NCBI GenBank assembly: GCA_941918925.1
Contig: OW799233.1
Span: 77,999,797-78,063,796 of the forward strand
DNA from: Phyto melanocephala
Lineage: Eukaryota > Arthropoda > Insecta > Diptera > Rhinophoridae
DNA length: 64,000 nt
Direction of reading: 5' to 3'
Position 1 is the first letter of the stretch. Each line of letters starts with the position of its first letter. Both the position numbers and the translations under genes were made by a program. Below, in pieces: positions 55,989 through 64,000 of the stretch. The notes below the pieces were generated by a model that saw only the letters and a program-made list of their open reading frames with translations, searched no databases and was not told the origin of the DNA.

Positions 55989-56845
55989 TTAACGTCTATG
56001 TTTTAACTCTTTCAGCTCCACTTTCCGTAGTCGCAGTTTTTCCATCACCAAATTATGCCGCTTTTGCTCTTCTAGCTCTGCCTTCAAATCATACATGCGG
56101 TCAATAGAGCGATATAATTTTTTGGAATTTTGCTGCTGCTCCTTCATCTTTTCCAGCATCTTCTTTTGGATACAGACCTCCTCTGCAAGAACGTCGCTAG
56201 AAGAGATGGGTGTGTGCAGATGGTTTTGGATGGTTTTTATTTTTTTTTGATAGTAGATTTTGGGGTGTATTCTTGTCACTATCGTGCACACTACTTTCAA
56301 CTAACACATTGTCTGTCACCCAAAAATAGCATTGCATGTGGATTGCTCTCGGGAGTTTGTTTTGGTTGGAGAGCCTAACCCAAAAGTGTTGGCTACGCCT
56401 TCCACTCCTCCTTCTCCTTCATACCTATTAAATTAGAAATAGTCTCTTCGATTGCAGAGAACTTCGGCTCCATTATGGGGCCTCACCCAGTTCCTTTTGA
56501 ATTTTGTGTCGCCATGTGTCGTACATACTTTTTCTGATCGCACCAAACCAAAAAAATGTTTTGCGCTTTTACTGTTTTTGTATACATACATATATATTAT
56601 TGAAAAAAAATTTTTATAAGTACCTTCTTTCATTCGGCATTACTTTTTACAGGTGGCCCTGCTGCATTCAATTCTGCCTCAAAATTGAGCCATATTCGGT
56701 TTAACTCCTCTTTGCTTCCCTTGAACCATCCGCGTGCAATATTTGGACATAATTGCTTAGTATTTAGCATAATTTCCAATTGCTTCCGTCCTAAAAGTAA
56801 CAATAAATTACAATATTTAACATATCTTTTTTTAAATATTAACAT
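55989..56845 (-). pseudogene. Myb/SANT-like DNA-binding gene of a DNA transposon
   Basis: Minus strand. 56800-56640 reads LCPNIARGWFKG, NRIWLNFEAELNAAGPPVKS then NAE, with a stop where the conserved Trp of 'EWKKVW' should be. 56545-56440 reads DQKKYVRHMATQNSKGTG then a stop, then GPIMEPKFSAIEETI. 56210-55989 is a Lys/Glu-rich coiled coil (EKMKEQQQNSKKLYRS). This is the Myb/SANT-like (zeste/MSANTD-type) protein often encoded beside PIF/Harbinger transposases as a DNA-binding partner. Two Gly/Trp-to-stop changes and damaged splice sites make it a pseudogene. Confidence 0.7.
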
Positions 56846-56902
56846 AAAATATTTACTAATTATCTAGGATATTCTCCCGTTAATTTTCAAAATTTTTGTT
56901 TG

Positions 56903-57562
56903 TTGGTTGTTGGGTTTAATTCAGCTTAAAATAAAATAAATAAGAATGAATAAAAATTGTTGGTTGGGTTTATGAAGAATTTTTAAATTTTGTTTCTCGA
57001 TTTATTTAAAACTAGCTTGTGCCCGCAACTTCGTCTGCGTAGTTTAGGGATAAAGGAAGACTTAGTATTAACCTAGATTATTATTTATATGTTTATCAAA
57101 ATTATCCAAATATTCACATTTATAATACCTATTAGTAGGATTATTAATTTGAAAATTTGAATTTGAAAATAAAAAAGAAAAGTCAAAACTTGCAACAAAA
57201 ATAAAAATTTTACAAAACAAACAACCCGTTTAGGCTGTGATGATAAGTTTGCCAACGACTCAGCCTGGTTATCGTAATAAAAAGTATCTTATGTGTTAAT
57301 CTAGATTGTTATCTATCTATGTGCCGAATTTCATTTAGTTCCGTTCAGCCGTTTTTGCGTGATTGAGTAACAAATATCCAAACATACAAACATTCACATT
57401 TATTATATTATAGTAAGATTCTCATACTGTTTATGAAAATTTTAAATAAAGCTTGTAATAATTTTGAACTTTTTCATAAATTTTGTGGTTTAAAAGTCTA
57501 CTGATGATCTGGCATAAGCACCAGTGAAATTCATATAGACCAGCTTAAACCCAACAACCAAC
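56903..57562. repeat. Fold-back element, second copy, split by a retroposon fragment
   Basis: TTGTTGGTTGTTGGGTTTAA on the left and its complement on the right, with the GATCTGGCATAAGCACCAGT block near 57508 as in the 5011-5527 copy. A retroposon-like piece (57011-57419) sits inside. The element lies in the intron of the Myb/SANT-type gene. Confidence 0.65.
57011..57419 (+). mobile_element. Retroposon fragment (RTE/SINE-type), copy 2
   Basis: Starts ACTAGCTTGTGCCCGCAACT, contains GTTCCGTTCAGCCGTTTTTG and CGTGATTGAGTAACAAATAT and ends with a TATTATATTATAG tail. It shares its 3' part with 28722-28870. No ORF. Confidence 0.5.
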
Positions 57563-57572
57563 AAACAAAAAT

Positions 57573-57735
57573 ATACATATAATATTAACTTACATTTTTG
57601 GCATAATTTCCTTTGAATTTGTTGGCGGATTTTTTCTCCAAATTTTGTTTTAATTTATTTATTTTATTTTTAATTAGGAAAAGGGAAAAGGAACAAACTT
57701 CCCCGGGAGAAATTATTTAGAATTTGGGTTAATAT
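57573..57735 (-). mobile_element. Leader and terminus of the Myb/SANT-carrying transposon
   Basis: AATTCTAAATAATTTCTCCC (57728 downward, minus strand) then AATCCGCCAACAAATTCAAA and a GTAAGT donor near 57594. Identical order to 42795-43070. The rest of the element runs left through the fold-back to 55989. The other end was not found. Confidence 0.55.
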
Positions 57736-57752
57736 ATGTAGTTTTTATTTAC

Positions 57753-57847
57753 TTCCCTGGACTTAACAGGTAGCTTTGGTCGAGACCTTTCATGCGGTTT
57801 TCGGTTTCGCGGATTCGTCTGATTTGATTTGCATCTTTTAGATCCAT
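57753..57847 (-). CDS. Possible first coding exon of an unrecognised gene
   Basis: ATG at 57847 (minus) opens 31 codons, MDLKDANQIRRIRETENRM..., followed by a GTAAAT donor at 57752. Charged, no repeats, moderately coding-like. No continuation exon was found, and the Myb/SANT transposon sits immediately inside the putative intron. It could be chance. Confidence 0.3.
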
Positions 57848-58204
57848 TTTAGTAATGTTATATTTATGTTAAGAATGGGATATATGTCCTTTATAGTGAC
57901 GAAATTTCATTAACGTGGTTTAACAATTAAAACACCAGGAAAATAACAAGGAGACGACGGACGTTCTTTGATTACATTTATAGTTTGTCGATTTCTCCAC
58001 ACAACAATTTTTTTCTAGGATGCTTCAGCAGTAGCAATCCTATGCAAAAAAAAATGGTGCACCCAAGACCATCACGTTCTGAATTTGAAATTATTTAGAT
58101 AAAGATCTCCAATTGACTTGTTTGCGACTTGGACAGTTGGATTTTAAATCTTAGGTAAATTTTAACTTAAAAAGTGATGAAGTGAAAATGCGTTAGAGTT
58201 TCTG
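57848..58204. other. Intergenic or promoter region, no gene seen
   Basis: Lies between the possible exon at 57753 (-) and the THAP-like stretch at 58205 (+). No clear core promoter motif identified. Confidence 0.3.
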
Positions 58205-58350
58205 GTGCATAATAAAATTGTTTCCTGTTCCCAAAGACGAAGGCATCAGAAGAACATGGAGCGAAATTTTTGGGAAAATGTTTAAATCACCTTTCTTTGG
58301 ATGTGCTGACCAATTTTTTGCCGACGAGTATTGTTACATGCACGAATAAA
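58205..58350 (+). pseudogene. Possible THAP-type zinc finger remnant
   Basis: An open stretch reads LFPVPKDEGIRRTWSEIF then FGCADQFFADEYC. THAP fingers have 'FPKDxxxRxxW' and 'CSxHFxxxDY'; here the His is Gln and the N-terminal C2 pair is not seen. Tentative. It could come from a P-element-like transposon. Confidence 0.25.
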
Positions 58351-58490
58351 AGTATGCTGAGCGTTTTCTATTACGCAAAATAAAAAAAATAATTAAAAAT
58401 TTGTTCTTGATGCCTGTTGTTTTTGTATTGTTGTGTTTGTGGTAGGCATGCATGCGTTAACTTACATATATTAATTAAACTTGATGAAAT

Positions 58491-59060
58491 ATAAATATAA
58501 TGGGTGTTTTTAAGCTGAGAACTGACATTTTTAAGGTTTGTAAGGTTTGGCAAGACATAATGAATTCCTTAAACCTGAACAGTGCAACCGAATTGTGGAA
58601 ATTTACTTTGAAAAAAATAAAACTGTTCGCGAAGTTCATAGAGGTCTTCGCCCATTTTACGTATTTAGTGACGAAGATAATTTCTGGTAGAATGGCTACT
58701 GCATTAAGCACTATTTCCGTATTTGAAGCGAAGACAAGCTTCAAGCGGATAAAGAATAACCGTTACATCTATTAAAATGAACTGTTTGGTGCGTTTGAAA
58801 ACAAGTCCTTATTTCTTGCGATATGAGCAAGGAGTTGCCGTTACGGTTAATAACGAGCATTATATAGTCGTACTGACAGAACTTTTGTTTACAAAAATTA
58901 CCAGCTTAAAGTCCACGACATTCAACAAGTCAGCGCAACTTGAAATAAAGTAATTTAGGAGTCAGTCGTTTTTTTCATTGTGGGCTATATAATAAAACCA
59001 GCTGGCCTCCATTAAAGCCTTTTGAAATTGCTGCCCGATCGTATCTGGTTTTGTCGCTAG
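58491..59060 (+). pseudogene. Mariner-type transposase with internal deletion
   Basis: NEFLKPEQCNRIVEIYFEKN and VREVHRGLRPFY (58560-58655) are the helix-turn-helix start. This runs directly into VFSDEDNFW (first Asp), then GYCIKHYFRI, VWC and VAVTVNNEHY (58840-58870), so about 100 codons between the DNA-binding domain and the first Asp are deleted. Stops and frameshifts follow. A candidate terminus TGGGTGTTTTTAAG is at 58501. Confidence 0.7.
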
Positions 59061-59220
59061 TAGTTTTTATTCGGCTACGTACGAATTCATGCATTTAGTT
59101 CAGAAATTCCTGTCCTCTTGAAGAGTTTTCTTTGTTCTCAGCTGTGGGCTTAAAATCAAATTCTAGATCACTTTCCAAGTGTTCTGGAGGTAGAGTCGTG
59201 AATGGGTGACCTGTGTGCTA

Positions 59221-59530
59221 AAGGCTACAATACACGGCATGTTTTTTACATCTGACTTTAAAATTTGCGAGACATATGTAAATCTACATGTCTGTCAAAA
59301 TTGTACTTTTGCGCTGACTGCTTTGCAGCAGCAGAGATTTCTGCCAACGACTGATGTCTCATGTTTTTACAGAAGAAAATAGAGCGCACTCTAATTAAAA
59401 TTTTGTCAGATGTCTCAACACATGTGTTTTTACAGAAGTAATGTTTTAAAGGTAACACACGACATGTTTGTATCAGCAGTGGAGAATTTGACAAGTCAGA
59501 TGTAAAAAACATGCCGTGCATTAGCTCCTT
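59221..59530. mobile_element. 310-bp MITE with about 38-bp TIRs
   Basis: CACGGCATGTTTTTTACATC (59233) is inverted at 59495-59518. The arms extend outward to AAGG and inward to TGACTT. No ORF and the target duplication is unclear, so the superfamily is open. Confidence 0.65.
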
Positions 59531-59921
59531 AACGGAAATTTGAGTATGTTTTCATCTCAGCAATTTTTGTGTATACTGACTACTCAAGTCGCGGTTAAAT
59601 CTTTCGATCATGCCATAAACATAAATTGACTTAATAGAAACGCTGTTCTATTTTATGTTTTATATTATACCCAGATTAATTTTAGAGGATGTCATCACAA
59701 CTAGTTTAATTGCCGATTTACCTACTGCAGATAAAAGCATCCGTTTATTACGTTCAGGCTGATTTCATTAGTAGGCTTTTTGCTGATAGTTGATAACTAG
59801 TGAGCGTCTTGTCTTTATACTTTGCTAATATAACTTTTGGTAGTATGCGATCGTTTCTTCGTGCCACTGACCAGTCGTCACTTATGTCTATCTGCATAAG
59901 GTGAACATCAACAACTTATTA
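59531..59921. other. Intergenic DNA, no gene seen
   Basis: Nothing recognised. Confidence 0.3.
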
Positions 59922-60140
59922 TACCCTTCACCTGTGGTCCAAAAGGGTATATGTAGCTATGTTTTTTTTTAATTTAGCTTTTGTACAATGTTTTCACTGT
60001 GATCTGCAGGTGGATTGCAACCGTATTATAATGTTAAATATGTTAATGTCAAATCTTAACTTTGCACCCCTGTGGCAGTCACCCCATTAGCTATTCGTAT
60101 TCTAACGCCATATACAGTTGTGAGCATAAAAACTGCAACT
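59922..60140 (-). mobile_element. DINE-like 3' terminal fragment
   Basis: TATACCCTTCACCTGTGGTC then AAAAGGGTATATGTAGCTAT, the inverted 3' hairpin of families 1 and 3. The body soon becomes unrecognisable. Confidence 0.45.
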
Positions 60141-61019
60141 CTGTGATATACAACTTTATATCGAATCTCTTTCAAAATAACGGCAACCAATTCATCTCTT
60201 CTGTGGGCAGGGAAGGAAAATGGCTTTTATGATTTTGTACCAAGTATTAAAACAGAATGTACTTTTTAGGCCATGACGGTACCATTTTTAACAGAAATGT
60301 TTATAAAAATTCAGAAGTATACAATAAAAAAACAAACACTTAACAAAAATGTGTTTGAAAATCCAGTACACAATAAAAAATATTAAATATTACATTCATA
60401 GGTACATACGTAGATATCGGTTATTTAACAAATTGTATTTGTTAAATACTTTTAGATAATAAATTTTCTGTTCTTTTAAAATTAAAACAACAAGAATTTG
60501 TTGACTTCAAGAAATCTTTTGTCTGTATCAATTTTGAAACAGTAGAAACGTGTATTCTTTTTCTTTTCTTTGTTTTTGTTAGGTTTTAAAAATAAAAAAA
60601 CACGTTCGACGTTATATTCTTAAAATATTTTGAAATTTCTGGAAACATGAACTGAAAACATGAAAAATTAACAGGTGATTTTTGTAAGAAGTTTGCAATA
60701 GTGTACTAGGCAGATTTTGTTGTTGCAGACTTGACCAGAGGTCCAAGCCGTTGGCAAATAGTCGGCGGCGGCGGCGGCTGAGTGCAAAAATAACCGGCGG
60801 CGGCTTCAAGCCGGCTGAAGCCGATATAAAAAAACGATATTAAATCTATGTATATAAATAAATTTCGAAATCGCATTGAAGACTAGGCAAAAAAAAAGCA
60901 GCGAAAAATTAATTTTAATTTTTTTATTATAACATTAATATGAGAAATCGAATCATTGTTTAATATGTCGTAAACAAAAAAAAAAAAAAACAATGCAGTA
61001 CATGGGCATATCCATAACG
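60141..61019. other. AT-rich DNA with a GC-rich GCCGGC/CGG patch
   Basis: At 60760-60825 there are CGGCGGCGGCGGCGG and GCCGGCTGAAGCCG runs, unlike the surroundings. CGG-rich subterminal repeats occur in some fly hAT elements, and hAT coding sequence follows at 61020, so this may be one end of that element. Confidence 0.35.
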
Positions 61020-61205
61020 TATAATAGTATAATTAATGGAGCCCCCTCCATTAATAGCAGATATGTTTTTACACTGTAAATTCAAATCTTTAATACTATC
61101 CTTTATTTTTTCTGCAACGGCAATAGCTGTATGTGGCCGAGGAAAAATTTCCGTTTTTAAAGTTTTTACTTCCAATTTAAATTGTTTGCAGTAATGCACT
61201 TTTAT
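61020..61205 (-). pseudogene. hAT transposase fragment
   Basis: The minus strand reads HYCKQFKLEVKTLKTEIFPR then HTAIAVAEKIKDSI then NISAINGGGSIN, which corresponds to the conserved hAT core 'HxxxxFxLxxxxLxxxxFPxxHTxxxIxExIxxxL...xVTDxxxNI'. The usual D-N pair near its end is changed to G-G. It is cut on its 5' side by the Helitron-like insertion at 61213. Confidence 0.65.
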
Positions 61206-61212
61206 GTTTATA

Positions 61213-62080
61213 CTAGCCAAACCCGGCGCGCGTTGCTGCGCACCTTAATGAATCGAAATGCATTCTGAATTTTAATTGAATATCAAGTGCGAAAACCTAA
61301 ATATTATAATTTTTTATGGGCCTGGCATTGCCCACTTTTCTACTCACGAAATTGTAAAGTCATAACAGCTCAATATGTGTGCAAAGTTTCAGAAGAATCG
61401 GACCAGTGGAAGTACCTCAAAATTATAATTGTTTTTATGGGCGTGGCCCTGCCCACTTTTCTAATCACGAAATTGTAAAGTCATAACAGCTCAATATGTG
61501 TGCAAAGTTTCAGAATAATCGGTTCAGTTCAAGTATTTCAAAATGATACCTATTTTTTATGGGCGTGGCACTGCCCACTTTTCTAATCACGAAATTATTT
61601 AGTCATGTTAGCTCGATATGTGTGCAAAGTTTCAAAAAAATCGGTCCGGTGCAAGTACCTCAAAATTATAACCATTTTTTATGGGCGTGGCCCTGCCCAC
61701 TTTTCTAGTCACGAAATCATATGGTTATGACAGCTTAGTATGTGTGTAAAGTTTCAGAAAAATCAGTCCAGTGCAAGTACCTCAAAATTAAAACTTTTTT
61801 AGGGGCGTGGCCCCGCCCACTTTTTTATCACAAAATTATTAAGTCATGATAGCTCGATATGTGTGCAAAGTTTCAGAAAAATCGGTCAAGTGCAAGCAGT
61901 TAAAACTGATAACTAATTTTTATGGGCGTGGGCCCGCCCACTTTTTTCCACCCATGAACACTCCCTGGTATGTGTACAACAACTTGCCAAAGTTTGAGTC
62001 TTATCGGTTTTACAGTTTCGGAGTGTATAGCTAACACACACACACACACACACACAGAGTTTCACTTTTATATATATAGA
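61213..62080 (-). mobile_element. Lep1-like non-autonomous Helitron with six 121-bp monomers
   Basis: On the minus strand: 5' TCTATATATATAAAAGTGAA, a GTGTGTGTG run and ACTCCGAAACTGTAAAACCG, then about six tandem monomers whose GGGCGTGGC boxes start at 61318, 61439, 61560, 61683, 61803 and 61924. The 3' end is GCGCGCCGGGTTTGGCTAG followed by T. A TC start and a CTAG/T end without TIRs or duplication fit Helitrons, and the termini recall lepidopteran Lep1. A short copy is at 39487-39825. Confidence 0.7.
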
Positions 62081-62196
62081 AGAAGATAGATAAGGTAAAA
62101 GTTTATGTTTATCAGGCCACATATCTAACACCAAACAAATATTTTTTTGTGATTGGCATTATACTTGTTTAACGTGTTTTAAATACAAAGTGTATA

Positions 62197-63399
62197 CAGG
62201 GTTGCCCATATTCGACGGACCCATGTTTTTTTTAAAAAAATCAAAGAAAAAAATAAAAATTTGGCGGTTGGCAATCTTAATCATTTAATTTTTTCCAAGT
62301 AGATTTGTTTACATTAATTTTTGAATATGATATCTCTCAAATGGCCGCCTCTGGCGTTGATGGCGTATTGTGCCCTTTTTGCAGCATTTTCCATCGTTTT
62401 CGCCAACATTTCGGCCGGAATAGCGGCTATTTGTTCACGAATGTTGTCCTTGAGCTCTTCTAAGGTCCTTGGCTTGTTAACGTAAACCTTTGACTTCAAA
62501 TATCCCCACAAGAAGAAGTCAGGCGGCGTCAAATCGGGCGAACGCGGTGGCCAGTCCAAATCACCACTTTTCGACATCAAACGGCCCGGAAACAAATTCT
62601 TCAGAAAATCGATTGTTATGCGACTTGTGTGCGGTGGAGCGCCGTCTTGTTGAAACCAGAACTGCCTCATACACTTTCGACGAATAATTGGCATCACAAA
62701 ATTGGTCATCATGTCGCGATAACGCTCCTGGTTGATGGTAACAGCATGGCCATTTTCATTTTGGAAGAAAAACGGCCCAATGACCGTTTTCGCACTAACG
62801 CCGCACCAAACTGTGACTTTTTCGTCATGAAGAGGCACTTCTTGAATCTCCTGAGGATTTTCAGTGGCGTAAATACGGCAATTTTGCTTATTTACGGTCC
62901 CATTCAATGTGAAATGGGCTTCATCGGACATGATAATTTTGTTCCAAAATTGCTCGTCATCTTCGGCCATTTCGATGACTCTTTGGGCCCATTCCAATCG
63001 ACGAGGCTTGTCCACAGGCAACAATCTTTGCGTCAATTGAATTTTGTACGGGAACAAATGCAAATCAACGCGAATAATCCGTTGTAAAGTGGACCGAGCC
63101 ATGCCCAACTGCTGAGAACGGCGTTTTTGGGATGTTCTTGGGGACCTCTCAACACTGGCTCGTACGGCAGCGATATTCTCGGCCGATCGCCTTGGTCGAC
63201 TTTTATTTGGCCTCTTCGGATTAGAAAGAGCCTCACCAGTCGAAAATTTTTCGTATAAACGCTTAATGGTGTTCTTAGAAGGCGCACTTCTCACATTTTT
63301 TAATATTTTAAAAGCACGTTGAGTTTTCACAATTGACTTGTTCTGTTGAATGTAAATTTCAACTATTTCAGAGCGCTCGCGTCTCGTGTATTGTTGCAT
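62197..63399 (-). mobile_element. DD41D mariner (rosa-like), nearly intact
   Basis: The 3' terminus CAGGGTTGCCCATATTCGAC follows TA (62195-62196). The transposase ORF begins about 120 bp inside. The 5' TIR was not recognised between 63400 and 64000, so that end may be diverged or outside what I can see. Confidence 0.7.
62314..63399 (-). CDS. Mariner DD41D transposase, intact ORF
   Basis: 361 codons without a stop. Residues 1-110 form a double helix-turn-helix DNA-binding region (TQRAF at 26-30, SKNTIKRLYEKF at 41-52, RRSQQLGMARSTLQRI further on). The catalytic domain has Asp159 (IIMSDEAHFTLNG), VTVWCGVSAKTVIGPF, Asp252 (WFQQDGAPPHTS) and Asp294 (PDLTPPDFFLWG), with 41 residues between the second and third Asp. 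That DD41D spacing defines the rosa-type mariners first described in tephritid flies. It cuts and pastes at TA. It is the only complete transposase in the window, and its GC content is higher than its surroundings, suggesting recent arrival. The ATG choice fits family N-termini. Confidence 0.9.
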   Translation of the reverse strand: MQQYTRRERSEIVEIYIQQNKSIVKTQRAFKILKNVRSAPSKNTIKRLYEKFSTGEALSNPKRPNKSRPRRSAENIAAVRASVERSPRTSQKRRSQQLGMARSTLQRIIRVDLHLFPYKIQLTQRLLPVDKPRRLEWAQRVIEMAEDDEQFWNKIIMSDEAHFTLNGTVNKQNCRIYATENPQEIQEVPLHDEKVTVWCGVSAKTVIGPFFFQNENGHAVTINQERYRDMMTNFVMPIIRRKCMRQFWFQQDGAPPHTSRITIDFLKNLFPGRLMSKSGDLDWPPRSPDLTPPDFFLWGYLKSKVYVNKPRTLEELKDNIREQIAAIPAEMLAKTMENAAKRAQYAINARGGHLRDIIFKN

Positions 63400-64000
63400 G
63401 GTAAAAATCTGCTTACATCTTCTAATGCAGCTGATGATATGGTATACGCCCTTGTAAGAGTCGTTTTGGCATTTAATGTTTAGATATATTTTTGAAACCC
63501 ACTACGCTCTACAATTGTAAATGGCTGAAGGTCATTTCAGCACATTTCAGTCAATCGGCGAGCCGTTAAAAGTTTATAATTTTTTGTAGAATTTGGGTCC
63601 AATGCACTTTGAGTCATTTGAATGTTCTTCTTGTAATTAATAGACTTATCTATACCATGCACGTAAATGGTTAAGAAAATTACTTGTTGACGTAGACTTT
63701 CCAAATATTACCAAAATAAAAAGTTTTATTTAAAAATATACTACATATGTACCATAGTACGCAAATCAATCGAATAGATATTAATCATGAATGATATTAA
63801 TTTGAATGAATTAAATTTTCCACATTGTGACGAATAATTTGTTTTGTTTTCCGAATTTTAAAAATAAAAGTTGCGAGACAAATGATATTTTAAAAAAATT
63901 TAAAATAAATTTCTCACCACAATTTATATATAAAATTCCTTACATGAATCATTCATTCAAAGAACATAATCGAAAAATTAAAAAAAAATCGATTCACAAA
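63400..64000. other. Upstream of the mariner ORF; no gene seen
   Basis: The first part is probably the transposon's own 5' untranslated region. No TIR matching CAGGGTTGCCCATATTCGAC was found. The rest is AT-rich. Confidence 0.4.

Noticed and set aside
55989..56300. Stand-alone coiled-coil host gene
   Set aside because: It continues the Myb/SANT pseudogene upstream in the order usual for that transposon-linked protein.
61318..61930. CRISPR-like array of regular repeats
   Set aside because: Monomers of 121 bp abut without spacers and lie in a Helitron-like element of a eukaryotic genome.
62629..63087. 152-codon frame on the + strand
   Set aside because: Antisense shadow of the intact mariner transposase; no domain.
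63033..63287. 84-codon minus-strand frame
   Set aside because: Alternative frame inside the mariner ORF.

Overview
The window is AT-rich eukaryotic DNA, most likely from a higher fly (Diptera: Brachycera, probably a large-genome calyptrate). The evidence is one recognisable host gene with short fly-type exons, DINE/Helentron-like interspersed elements close to those of Drosophila, a DD41D (rosa-like) mariner, BEL/Pao and Ty3/gypsy remnants, Penelope-like elements and Tc1/mariner, hAT and TWA-target MITE copies. There are no prokaryotic operons, rRNA genes or CRISPR arrays. Species assignment is inference.

Host content is small. Three + strand exons (14256-14354, 14408-14558, 35420-35547) join in phase and match the end of the FERM domain and the C-terminus of FRMD8 (Drosophila bili), which binds iRhom and LRP6-type partners. 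The last intron is 20,861 bp and almost entirely transposons. The upstream exons were not found. Weaker host-like pieces are a + strand terminal exon at 44100-44363 and a possible first exon at 57753-57847 (-), neither recognised.

Layout. 1-433: end of an unrecognised, frameshifted coding remnant. 668-2427: hAT element with an 8-bp target duplication and a nested Penelope fragment. 3000-13280: nested DINE-like elements, a mariner deletion derivative, a fold-back element and a solo LTR. 14256-35547: the bili 3' exons around the giant intron, which holds a BEL remnant split by a Tc1 element, MITEs, two tRNA-derived SINEs, a DNA transposon with subterminal GTTACGGACGTTAC repeats (22429-24452), a BEL integrase fragment with a 128-bp duplication, and a hAT element (29567-33256) carrying three nested insertions. 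36500-42640: more DINE, Tc1 and Helitron relics. 44430-49000: two Penelope-like elements head to head, one with a hammerhead ribozyme motif. 49170-55236: a Tc3-like remnant beside a degraded Ty3/gypsy element that is split by a solo LTR and a Mutator-like fold-back element. 55990-64000: a Myb/SANT pseudogene, a second fold-back, a mariner relic, a MITE, a Helitron-like element with six 121-bp monomers inside hAT-like DNA, and one intact DD41D transposase gene (62314-63399, -), the only element here that looks potentially active.

The nesting gives relative ages, and many target duplications are still readable. The best candidates for undescribed biology are the 22429-24452 transposon, the DINE family that appears to have spread with a captured mariner derivative, and the Penelope pair with ribozyme motifs.
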